A stretch of 64,000 nucleotides of DNA, taken from positions 38,641,473 to 38,705,472 of the forward strand of contig OX419758.1 in the NCBI GenBank assembly GCA_948567375.1. The letters run 5' to 3'. This document shows positions 1 through 11,100 of this stretch, in pieces. Numbering within the stretch: the stretch's first letter is position 1; every line of letters starts with the position of its first letter. The notes beneath the pieces were generated by a model. That model was not told the origin of the DNA, ran no database searches, and saw only the letters and a list, made by a program, of their open reading frames with translations. This DNA comes from Lunularia cruciata. Its lineage: Eukaryota > Streptophyta > Marchantiopsida > Lunulariales > Lunulariaceae. The position numbers and the translations under genes were made by a program.

Positions 1-585
1 AAAGATATCTAACTCTAGACAACCTGTTTATGAGTATGAGTGATGAATATTCTATGAAGGTGAACCATTTTCTTATGTTTCATTTTGGAAGGGTTTGAAA
101 TAGAGAATGAATGGGTAATTTGGGAGTGATTGATAGATTTAGAGAGTCAATGGGAGATTTTCCTTTGAGTCTTTTTTCCTTGATGATGCTCAATATCAAC
201 TTCTTCTTCCTTTTTCCATATGGTGCTCACACAAACAGTCACTAGATGTATCTTTTGGGTGATAGATATGCTTAGTGTTGTTTCTATTTGTAGACTTGTC
301 TACCAACCTCCCTTCTTTATGGATCTAACTCTAACTCCAATTATGTTTCATATGATCAAGAGCACTCTAACTCTAACTCCACTTATGTTTCATAGAATCA
401 AGAGCACCTATTGCACACCTAGTCATTATAATATATGCATCCTTGTGTTGAGCCACACATAAATTAAAGGATACATTTGTCATTAATAGAGGATTTCAAA
501 AACTCAAATGTAATCTTCTTTGAGTTGTAGCCATATTAGCCAATTTATGCTCAAGCTACTAAATTTGAGTGTCTATGTATATATG

Positions 586-935
586 TCAAAAGTAGGAGCA
601 ATTCTTGGGCTACCACCAAGTGTGAGTCCTCTAACACTTGGTTTTCCTTGATCCATAGGCTCCATTACCTCTTGCCATAACAACCTTATCATGTCATAAC
701 TCTAAAGTGAGAGAAACTCCAAATGCCTGGAATCTTCCCGCCAAGAAAAAAACCTTACCATGTCATAACTCTAAAGTTCACTTGGTCTTCTATAGTTGAT
801 GCTATGACCTAAAATTAGAGTCATGACATGGTAAGACTGTTACAAAAAGAGGCCAAGGAGTCTATGGATTAAGGAGAACTAAGTGGTAGAGGACTCACAC
901 TTGGTAGTAACCCAAGACTTGCTCCTACTTTTGAT
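586..935. repeat. Large imperfect foldback (inverted repeat)
   Basis: Bases about 586-707 are the imperfect reverse complement of about 810-935, separated by roughly 100 bases. The outer parts (around TAGGAGCAATTCTTGGG and CCCAAGACTTGCTCCTA) match at about 85-90 percent by eye. A second inner repeat pairs 754-773 with 816-835 with one mismatch. The structure lies beside a decayed LTR, so it may be two rearranged LTR-flank fragments or a foldback (MITE-like) insertion. No coding potential was seen. Confidence 0.7.
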
Positions 936-1790
936 AAAAAGATACCCATGACAACTTAGATACAAGAAACTCTTCAGTAAGAGAAACTCCAAATGCTTAG
1001 CATAATTTTGGGTTCTAGTATTTATAGTGAAGTAAGAAAAGGCTCTTAAGAACCTTCCTTCTAGAAGTTGTTGTATTGGAGTGCAAGCTAAGCTAACCAT
1101 TAACTTGGTACCCAATCTTTGGAAGGTGCCTAGAAGCTTCCCACCAAGAAGCTCATAGGTGTTTCTAGAAATTTCTATCAAGAAGCTTTATAGATTCTAG
1201 AACATTCTTGCTATATTTTGCTTATTTTACTAACTCATCAACCTCTACTCACTTGTTTGTTAACACCAAATTATTATATACTCCCCCATTGCTATTTGTT
1301 GATATCCTCATCACCATGGAGTTCTCAAAATCTTGTATAGCCATTTAAGCATTTTGGAGATGAGAAAGAGGTTCCCATGTAGTGTCATGAAGTGGATATT
1401 CCTTCAAGAGGACCTTACACTTGATATGTCTATGGCAATCACATTGGATGTCTCTTTCGGTGAGAATACTGTCAACTTCATATTCTTTTTGATCATTAAT
1501 AGGGATTGGAAGAGAGGAGGTTAAGGAAGAATAGAAATGGAAGATATGTTGAAAAAAAAAATATTAACTTCAAAACATGGAAGATACAAGGATCAGCATA
1601 TGACTAGGAAATGCAAGTTTGTATGCAACATAAGAAATGATTTGAGTGATATCAAATGGACATATCCAAGTTGGAGCAATTTTACAAACTTTGGTATCAA
1701 GAGTGGAAGTGAGATAAAAACAAAAATAAGTGCATCCTATTTACTTGTCTTAAAGGGCACACAAGCCAAAAGTTCAAAAAGATATTGAGT
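936..1790 (-). mobile_element. Decayed chromovirus 3' end (LTR, PPT, chromodomain)
   Basis: This stretch is colinear with 18.9-19.8 kb, the 3' end of the fuller element. On the minus strand it holds remnants of the integrase C-terminus, then a chromodomain piece (the motif TTWEPLSHLQNA is readable near 1,345-1,400), then a purine-rich polypurine tract at about 1,284-1,300, and then an LTR-like stretch running down to about 940. Stops and frameshifts interrupt all frames. The LTR part still keeps a perfect three-unit heat-shock element at 1,163-1,175. It is an older relative of the element at 18,910-24,994. The outer boundary is not clear and no target-site duplication was found. Confidence 0.75.
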
Positions 1791-4790
1791 AGGATGCTTG
1801 TTGAGTTTGAGGACTGCAAGAGAAAGATCAAATTGATCATGCTAATGGCTAGAGGCAAAAGTAATTCTTCATGGTAGTGTAAAAATTTGTAAGACTACAA
1901 AATATAAAATAATCTAAGTGTAGGATGATCATCTGCCTAGTAGAACAAGGAAAAAATCTTTTAGGCTAAATATATTTGAGGTTGTATATTACCAACTCAT
2001 GATACTTTTTGTAAGTGGTCAATTTTGTGAGTAGTTAAAAGTCTTTGTGGTCAATAGCTAAAGGAACAACTAGAAGTAGAAGAAAAAATTAAGAGGCTGA
2101 TCAAGCATTTCCACCTAATAAATTCATAATTAAATTAGGATAAGATAGGATTATAATCATAAATTAGTAATAAGATTGGATTAGAATCCTAAACAAGTGA
2201 TTAAGATAGAATGGGAATCCTCATCAATCAATGCTTTGGATTAGTAAAGTGGATTATAGAGGAATCTGCTTGGTCATTAATGTCCCCTCAAGGAAGAAGA
2301 GAAATAATATGAAGGGATTAAGCACAATGTAAACCAAGTTTATTTGTTCAATTGTGAAATCAAAATTTGTCAACAAAGCTTTATACTCAAAGATCTCTAT
2401 GATCTTCTTTGTATGATTGTTTGTAGTCTACCTCATGGATCTTTTTCTTGATGGAGTGGTGAGGAACTTACATATGAACAAGATTGTTAGAGTGAAGAGA
2501 ATCATTTACACTTGTCTAGAGTGTTGGACCTTGAGTGTTATAAATTGCCAAGGCAAAGCGGTGAGTGGCTGATTAAGATTGGGAGCATTATAAAGTACCA
2601 CAATGACAAAAAGCTAGGCAATGCAATCCATCCACCACTCCTTCAAGGGTGTGCCTTTCAGGAAGTAAGCATTTGATTCCATTGTAGTCATCAAAGTTAG
2701 AGGACCTTTGTGGTAGAACTACTTTAGAAGTAGGAATTATAATGGCACGGGCATGACACTCATGATGCTAAAAACTTTTGGTGTATTTGTGAAAGTCATG
2801 ATGCTCATGAAATCTAAATTTTTCACAAAGAATAAATGCTAAGAACCATTGGTTAGTTGTGTCTTTGATGGGAAGTAAATTATGAAGCAAAATGATCTTC
2901 ATGAGGAATGAACCATCACTTTCAAGAATAATTTGGAATAAATATGTGGGGAAATTTGTTGCATTTGCTTTTCCATAGTGCGCCAAAGGGGACATTACTC
3001 TCTTTTGGGAGTGATTCTTGCCCAAGAGGTTAAACATGAAACAATAAAGAATTACCATTTATGACAATTCTCTTATCTTCTAGTCATTTCCAACTTGTAT
3101 CTCTATGGGAATGATCTATTCTTACCATTTTTGTTGGCATGAAGTCATTACATGTGGTTCTAATGGTACCTAAGGAAGCTATGATGATACAGATTTACTA
3201 TTATTGGATAACTTATTAGTCATTACTAATAATAGTTGACTAATAAAATATTGATACAAAGATAATGACACAAGAAACCTAGTTAAGGCCTTACAAAGGA
3301 TGTGATATGGTCTTATTAGAACTAGAGTTTGAACCTTATAAACTCAAAAATCTTATAAAATCCAAAATTTCCAAAAACATTTATACTTAATATAATGTGA
3401 TTGTCATAATTAATCAAAAAAGACGAGACAACATTCATGCTCATTCTTATCATGCAAATTGTATAATCTTGAACTCATTATGATCTAAGATGGTGATGGT
3501 AAGTATGAGGTTAAATTTAACTTGGAAAGAAGATGGATTAATAATTATAGATTTCAATATGGGTATATTAAGACAATATAAATGTACATGTAGTAAGGAG
3601 CTCCAACATATGACAAGAGTGATAATTGTGAGAATATAATGAGATCATATTCAATTGAAAGCTAATTATTTCTAAACGTGAGTATTGAAGGAGAAAGGAA
3701 GATTATATATGAAAGCACAAATTTATCATCAACTAAAGAAAAATGAAAAGACATGTGTATAATTATTATTTTATCCAATTTTAAACCATAACTAGATAAG
3801 CTTTTGGTTCTTATAAGGAGTATCACCAAGTAACAAGGAATGCTGGGACGCAAAGTAAACAGGAATTAAGCATAAGGAGTGTTATGGTTCCTATATCCTA
3901 AAGTAACTATCTTAGTACAAGATTACAATATAATCTTGTATTTAGTTGTATTAAACTTAATACTTGTTGAACCATGCAAACTAGCAGCTAAAACTCCCAA
4001 GGCTTGCTTATTAGACATCTTCTCATGAACACTTTCCTATAATAGTTGAATCACTTTTGTCAACTACGAATAAAAATTAATTAAATAAACTTATGTTCAT
4101 CTTAAATAAACATAAACTTAAATAAACTTATGTGTTTATGTGGTATAGTAAATCTGAAAATTTTATTAGCATCAATTATTGCTTTGCTCCAAGTCCAAAG
4201 TTAGCTTAACTTCCTATATTATCACCTCTTAGACTAAGCAGAATTCATATGGTGCTGAAAACAAACTTCTTAAACAAACTTCTTAATTTCACATTATGGA
4301 GATTAAAGTCATTAGACCTTAGAAAGAAATACATATTTTTTATATTCGTCATATAATATTCTATCTTGCAATGTACTTTCACCGAATATATCACATTGGT
4401 TTTGATTTATGAGTATTAATTTATGCTCTTCAAATAGGGAAATGAACCGTTTGAAGAGAGTATTCAATTCACAAGGTAAAACAATCGGTATTTGAGCTTG
4501 ATTTTATACTAAAATGGTTTGATATACAAGGTGAATATCCATTCACTTTTGAAAAATAATTAATATTTCAACTTTATAGACGTATAATTCTCCTACTACA
4601 TATTCAAAGCTACTGGATAAAGTTAGCAATTTGCATTGTTAAATTTGAAGTTGCAACATATACTAGACAAGAAAGTGTAATGATTGAAATTTTACAAGAT
4701 TGATTGTTGCGAATAATTTATACTTTCCATAGCGAATCCTTCGTTGGTTTTTTAACCACGATTTATCTTTTTACGAAAAATAACAGTTCG
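1791..4790. other. AT-rich intergenic stretch, no gene seen
   Basis: About 3 kb of AT-rich sequence with only short chance reading frames on both strands. I found no recognisable protein motif, tRNA or clear repeat border. It probably consists of old unrecognisable transposon debris between the chromovirus remnant and the RBM28-like gene. Confidence 0.5.
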
Positions 4791-4799
4791 ACTGTTAAC

Positions 4800-4846
4800 G
4801 AACATATGCTCCTGTCAGCCATTAGAGCTGACAGGAGCATATGTTC
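4800..4846. repeat. Perfect 20-bp inverted repeat upstream of the RBM28-like gene
   Basis: GAACATATGCTCCTGTCAGC at 4800-4819 is repeated as its exact reverse complement at 4827-4846, leaving a 7-base loop. It lies about 260 bases before the start codon of the RBM28-like gene, near the expected promoter or leader. It could be a tiny foldback insertion or a structured promoter or leader element. No function can be read from sequence alone. Confidence 0.85.
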
Positions 4847-4867
4847 TTGTGCCAAAACCTCCCGGAT

Positions 4868-5107
4868 ACTAGGGTTTGCTCCTGTAATACAGTGACGAGG
4901 GTTTAAGGCTTCAGAGTGCTGGAACAGCTGCTGTGACTAATACTCTTAGGGTTTAGCGAATACGGAGGTAGAGCAGGAGGCAGGGCTAGGCCAGGCAAGG
5001 AAAGGAAAGGAAAGGAAAGAAAGAAAAGAAAGAGAAGAGAAGAGAAGATCATTGTCACCAATTTTGTAAAAGTCGAAAATTCACGAAGACGTTCATAGAA
5101 GAATTCG
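4868..5107 (+). promoter_or_regulatory. RBM28-like gene leader with telo-box-like motifs and GA tract
   Basis: Three AGGGTTT motifs occur within 90 bases: TAGGGTTTG at 4870-4878, GAGGGTTTA at 4898-4906 and TTAGGGTTTAG at 4946-4956. In plants, telo-boxes (AAACCCTAA and its complement) are typical of promoters of ribosomal-protein and ribosome-biogenesis genes, which fits the nucleolar product. A long purine tract of GGAAA and GAGAA units follows at about 4988-5049. No ATG lies between about 4,845 and the chosen start at 5108, so 5108 is the first usable start in this leader. Confidence 0.6.
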
Positions 5108-8100
5108 ATGGGAAGGGAGAGGTTTAAAGAGAAGAGTACAAGTGTTAAAGAGGTGCAGGCACAGGGTCCAGCTTCTGTTGAGGATGTCGACCCGCACACA
5201 GTTTTCGTTCGGAGTCTTCCCTTTACTCTTACTGATTCCCAGGTACTTTCGGTTTATATACGGCTGGATCCCGTTGAGCAGGAACACATGGGAGTATGTT
5301 AAAAACGGAGGAAATTAGAGGACGGGGAATTGTGGCTGTCTTTGGCATTATCCAGGGAATTTTCAATTTAGTGTTGATTCTATCTGGCCGTTTTGCAGCT
5401 CGAGGATATATTCAGTGAAGTTGGGCCTGTGAGGCATTGTTTCACAATCAAAGAGAAAGGTACGATTTGAAATGTTTCCTGTGCTCCATTGTGAAATTCG
5501 CTTGTAGCCTGAGTGCTAGAATGTGTACAGAGTGCACAATGTTTATGCTCAAGCATTGTATTGTAGCCATCTCAAATTCTTCTTCCAGTAATTGCATTGC
5601 CGTCCATAGGCTCTCAAAGTTCTCCATAGAGTGTAGTAGATTCTCCTCTGAATTGTTTGTACCCAGAACTCTCTTTGGTGGAGAAACCCCGGGGACAGAG
5701 TTATCTCCTGTATTGAATTTTCTCTGTTTGGCAGGGTCTAATCAACATCGAGGATTTGGCTTTGTTCAATTGTAAGTTCAAGGTTATTTAAATTTTTTTA
5801 ATGTAATCACCAACCAGCTGCCGTTTAAAATCGGTCACATGTTCATTCGGGCCCTTGTAAGCCACAGACACGTTAATTGACATAGGCTGGTAGGTGCGTT
5901 ACGTTTTCTTTTACCAATTTTATAGGTTCCGGCACGTTTATTTCGATTCCCACCTAGTAGGTTGTGTCCACATGCCTGACTTATTATTGGCAACAGTTCA
6001 ATGTCATCGAACTTGCCCCTCTTACCTACCATACTGATTAATATACTGGTTATCATATCTCCCAAAGTGCCGTTACTGAGGACGCTCATCGCGCTGTCAA
6101 AGAGAAGAATGGGGCTTCGTTGCAAGGGCGTAAGATTAAGGTTGAAATAGCCAAAAGACGAGCTCCACTTGATCAACGCCGGCCACCAAAACCTGATCCA
6201 CCGAATCCTGATTCAACATCCACTGATCAACAGCAATCTCCAGATGCCACAAAGGTGCCCGAGCCGAAAAAGAGGAAGTCCTCCGAGGTTGTAAGTGGGT
6301 TAACTGTGGACACAAGCATAAGTGAAGAGAGACATTCCAAGAAGGTTAAAGCTGGTACGTCGCGTGGGGAACTATTGCAGATTCGCGACATTGCCCTGGA
6401 AGTAGTGGAACTCTTAGCGTAACTTATTTCTATGTGCTTCTTGATCGTCGTTATTCTGTTAGACACGCACGTTCTTCTAGCTAGCAGACATCAAACCCAA
6501 TATTGTTATCATGGTCATAATGTTCTCATTGTTGAGGTAAGCACACGTTTGCCGACCGTAAGCTGATGTCACCCGGTTGTTCGGTTGCCAGACAGTAGAG
6601 CTGATCACCAAGGAGTAGACGAGCAGGAGAAAGAGCGTGGGATTATATCTGTCCCAGGGAAGGTCAAAGAAAAGAAGGAAAGCAAGAAAGAAAAACTCGG
6701 TAATGCTCCAGTCGAAAGTGACTTCCTTCATGGCCATGGTCGTCGTGTAGCTAGTGGACGTTGAAAATATATTGTAGGGGAGAACTTGCTTTCTGAGATA
6801 CGCTGAACAATGTAGATGCTTGGTTGTCAGATAGTAAAGATGAGGATGATGGCAAAGATGACCCGGAGAAGGGACAGGGAGTGATCCTTACACCAGGAAA
6901 GCTGAAAGAGAAGAAGGAGAGCAAGAAAAAATCTGGTACGGGAGGAGCATTCTGATATACTGTCGTCTTTGGCGATTTATATCCTTTCAGCTGACGGACG
7001 TTGAATTGGGCTGCTCTCATTCGTGACAAACGTAGTGAAGGGAGCTGTGAAATGTGTAATGTCCGGGTTGCCAGGTCAGGATGAACGCAAGGATGACCAG
7101 GAGAAAGAACACGAAGGAGTACCTGCCGTAAGGAAGCAGAAAGAGACGAATGAAAGGAAGAAGAAAAATGCTGGTAGGGAATCAGCGAACTTCACGTAAT
7201 TCATGTCAAAGTTTCAGGCCCTACATCCTTATTTATGAATAGTTAAGATTGCCTTCATCTTGCGTGCATGGTTACATCCACTCCATGCCGAGTTGGTGTG
7301 ATGCTTCCGGAGTTTGTATCCTTGTCAGGTAGTTACATTCTGGAGCTCGTTGATAAACTACCTGGGTCTGTGTCAAAGTCTTACTGGAAATTGTGGGACA
7401 GATGGTAAATCTCAAACTGAAGCAAAGGATGGTGAGATAAAGGAGCCGAAAGAACCACGTGCTTCTGAGAAACAAAGGTAGGTGGAATACTCTTCACAAC
7501 GTTTCTGCTACATGCTTTGGTGCGCCATTGTGAGCCAGATATTTATTCATACTCTTTAAATTGACAGGATTCGGTTTAGAACATTACGTGGATGACACGA
7601 ATCCACGGCACCTTTTGAAAATGGCTGTAGGGAAATGATTTGGGTTGCGTAGTTGAATACAACATTTTAAGCCCGTAAGAAATGGTCGAAGAGGATTCAT
7701 TCTATCCGAATCTAACGCACTTGTTAAACAATCACTTTGGGTACAATACAGGCCTGCTCGAACCGTGGTCATCGGTGGTTTACTGAATACTGAAATGTTC
7801 GAAGCAATTATTTCTGTTGCAAAAAGTATTGGCCCAGTAGAAAGCATTCAAAGGACGTTTTCACAACAAGAGTTGAATGAACGAGGTATGTTGATATTAT
7901 GTAGTCTGGTAATCAGTGCTGGGATTTACAGTGTTTGACTTGAACATCTTACCTTGCACATCTGATTTCGCGATGATTCTTGAGCGTCACGAAGGGTCTT
8001 GACTTGGTTTTGTGTACCCTCCAGTGTAAACTCAGTGAAATACAGTACACGTCCTGCTTTCTTGAACGTATTGATCACCATTTTACCTGAGGATTGGTGG

Positions 8101-11100
8101 ATTGTTCCCTCTCTGTAGGCTAAAGTACGTCATTTGCAATTCAGGGCTGGCAAAAGATGGCTGTAAGCCTCGAGCCGGAGCGATAGTCTTTCTTTCAGTC
8201 AAAGCAGCAATGCAAGCCGTGGCAGCACTTCACCAAAAGTCAATAGGAGGTGGAGTTGTTTGGGCTCGTCAACTTGGTGGGGAGGTGACCTTTTTCTTAA
8301 TGCCAACTCAAATCGATGTTTCTGATACTTGTCACCTGTGAAACAATCTAGTATCAATGAGATGTGAAGTAGACATATCTTTCGGGTTAGTTGTAATTGA
8401 ATTATATCCCTGCTGAATGGAATTAATATCACTGAGAAACTCTGTGTTTGTTGGCCATGATTGGGAATTTACTTCGATCCTATGGTAAGAAAGTCTTCAC
8501 CACGGATGGTACACTGATATCGTTTAAGGTAGTCCCTTAAAGAGACTTCCTGGTTGTAGATGCCATTTTGTGAGGTTGAACGAGTCCTGGGTATAAAGAC
8601 AACATCTCTGTTTGTATTGACAGGGATCAAAATTGAAGAAGTTGCGGTTGATTGTTCGTAATCTGCCTTTTCTGGTGCGCTCAAGTTCTTCCTGGTTGTC
8701 AAGTTGAGCTTAATGCTACAGTCGTTACACCTACTTCGGTTTGATCATGAACTGCGGACTTCATGTACTCTTCTAGAAATCACACTGTTCCATATCGCTG
8801 TATAAAGCTGTTGTGTTTGTGAAACGACTGCTTGAGCAGAGACGAAGGGCTGTTTGTATTGAGATGTTTGTTTTTGCACAGATTACGGAACCGCAGCTGA
8901 GGGAACTATTTTCACCTGCAGGGTTCTTATGGGAGGTGACAATTCCACGTAAGCCTGATGGCATGTAAGTTCTCAATATCGAGTTTGCAGTTTACTGTAG
9001 AGAGTAAGTGAATACGAGCTTGGTAGACGAGCATGTAACCCAGTTAGGTTCAACGCAAGACCAGCTTTCTGATATTTCAGAACGAAACGTGATGTAAATC
9101 AGATGCCCGGAAGTTGCAAGGATGTGATTATAACACTTGCTTTGGATAAGAACATTCTTCCAGGTCCAGAGGCTTTGCCTTTGTCGGTTTTACCAACAAA
9201 GCGGATGCAGAGAAGGTATTCACTCCGTGCGTTTCGGCATAGTTTCTCTCCTCTTTCTGTTATGCCTTTACCTTTGTAGATCTTGGCAGTCACAATGTAG
9301 TGCAGTGCTCACAGTTGGTGAATGTGGGATGCGCTCGTTGCTAAGTTGTTACCCATTGTCTCTAGGCCATCAAAGACGTGAATGGGAAGAGCATTGGGAA
9401 AAGACCAGTTGCAGTGGATTGGGCTGTTGGAAAGAAGGATTATGATGTGGCTGTTTCCGCAGCAAAGACTGCAGGTTTGCTACTCGGCATTGTTTTCTGC
9501 TTGTCGCTGAAGTTTTCTTTGTATATTTCGTCCTTAATTGTAGATACAGCCGCATTTGATGCTTCTGTTCTCATTGGAAACTGTGACTAAAGTTTATCCT
9601 GGTGAAGGCCCCGCAGCTGTCAATCTGGACATAGACGATGGTGACACTACTGCAAGTGACTCTGAAGAAGAATTGGAGGAAGATCTGAAGGAAGATCTGG
9701 AGGATGATTCGGCGGTAGTGAAAAGGGCGGAACCTACTCTGGGAAGGAATGAGGAAGCTGACAAGTCCAAAAATAGTAAGCTTGATAGAACTCGAGAGGG
9801 CTCTATGAAAGGGGAGGCAGAACAGACCAAAATAGTCGCTCTAGATGAAGAGGACGACAGGCAGTTCTCAGCTGTGGGCAAGAAGGGAAAGAAGAAGAAA
9901 CACGCCAGAGAAGAGGTGATTGCTGAGGAAGAAGGCGGAGAACAGTTTTCAATTGTGGAAAAAGTGAATCTCGCTCCCAAGATCGGTGGAGAAGTCGGAA
10001 GCACGAAAAAGAGTTCCATGGAGGACATGGATAGGAGCGAAGAGATAGGTCTCATGGAAAAAGTTCTAAACAAAATTATTTCGTCAAACCAGAAATTAAT
10101 AGTAGATGATGCAAACATCCTCGATGAGGATGATGATAGGCAGAGACCGACCTTGAATAAAGCAGAAAGTACACACAAGATAGTTTCAAATTCTGCGGAG
10201 ACAAGTGAGAAGCTGAATCCAGCCAAGAAGGCTGCAGAGCCTGTTCAAGCTGAGAGCAAAGCGGATGGAACTTCAATGGGGAGGACACTGTTTATCAGGA
10301 ATCTTCCTCCAGATGCAAAAGTTCCTGAGTTGCGGAAGCTGTTTTCAGACTTTGGGGTTGTCAAGTCACTCAGAATGGTACTTCACCCAGTCACCTTGTA
10401 AGACTCTCAAGACCAAATTCGAACCATAACTGTCTTTTGACCACAGACGGTGGAACAGAAATTTCTGCCGATAAGAGAGGATTCATATCAAATTCTCGAA
10501 TAGAAGTATGAGGACAATCTTGAAATGTGTAGTATCTTGTAAACCAAGTGCAGGTGTTTTATATCTACCAACTGATGAGTTTTTATTTGTCTCGTTTTGC
10601 AGGAGGCCGAAAGGTACAGCATTTTTGGAGTATGCATCAAAAGAAGCTGCAGATACAGCTATTGCAGCGGCTTCAACAAACGGGGAAGATAAGAACGGAT
10701 TGATGGTAAAAGGGCGTGTGATAAACGTGGACTTGGCTGTGGACCGAGATGCTGCCAGGAACATAGCAAAAGACACCTCAAAGAAGAAGGATGATCAAGA
10801 TCGTCGAAATTTAGGTCTTGCAAAGGTGTGGGAGCACCCTTTCTGGGACCTTTATGTTGAGTCATAGCTTTAGCCACGCCTTTCTTTCCACCTCCGATGA
10901 TTACATTGATCTTTATTATACATTCTTCTTGTCATTATCTTTGTTCTTATAACCCTGTCTAGCTTCTGTTCGCATCATCTTCAACCATAGTTTGTTGACT
11001 GTTATACTCCTCTCAAATAGTAGTCATATCACAGTACCTGCATAAACTTCCACGAATTTTCCTTAATTTTGCCGGTCACATTTAACTGTGTCCATATGAG

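Noticed and set aside
5437..5775. 112-codon frame reading through intron 2 of the RBM28-like gene
   Set aside because: It covers intronic sequence; the RRM1 reading needs exons 5399-5459 and 5735-5771.
9594..10226. 210-codon serine-rich open frame on the minus strand
   Set aside because: It is the reverse of the acidic/lysine-rich exon 15 of the RBM28-like gene; GAA/GAT-rich coding gives Ser/Phe-rich frames without stops on the other strand.
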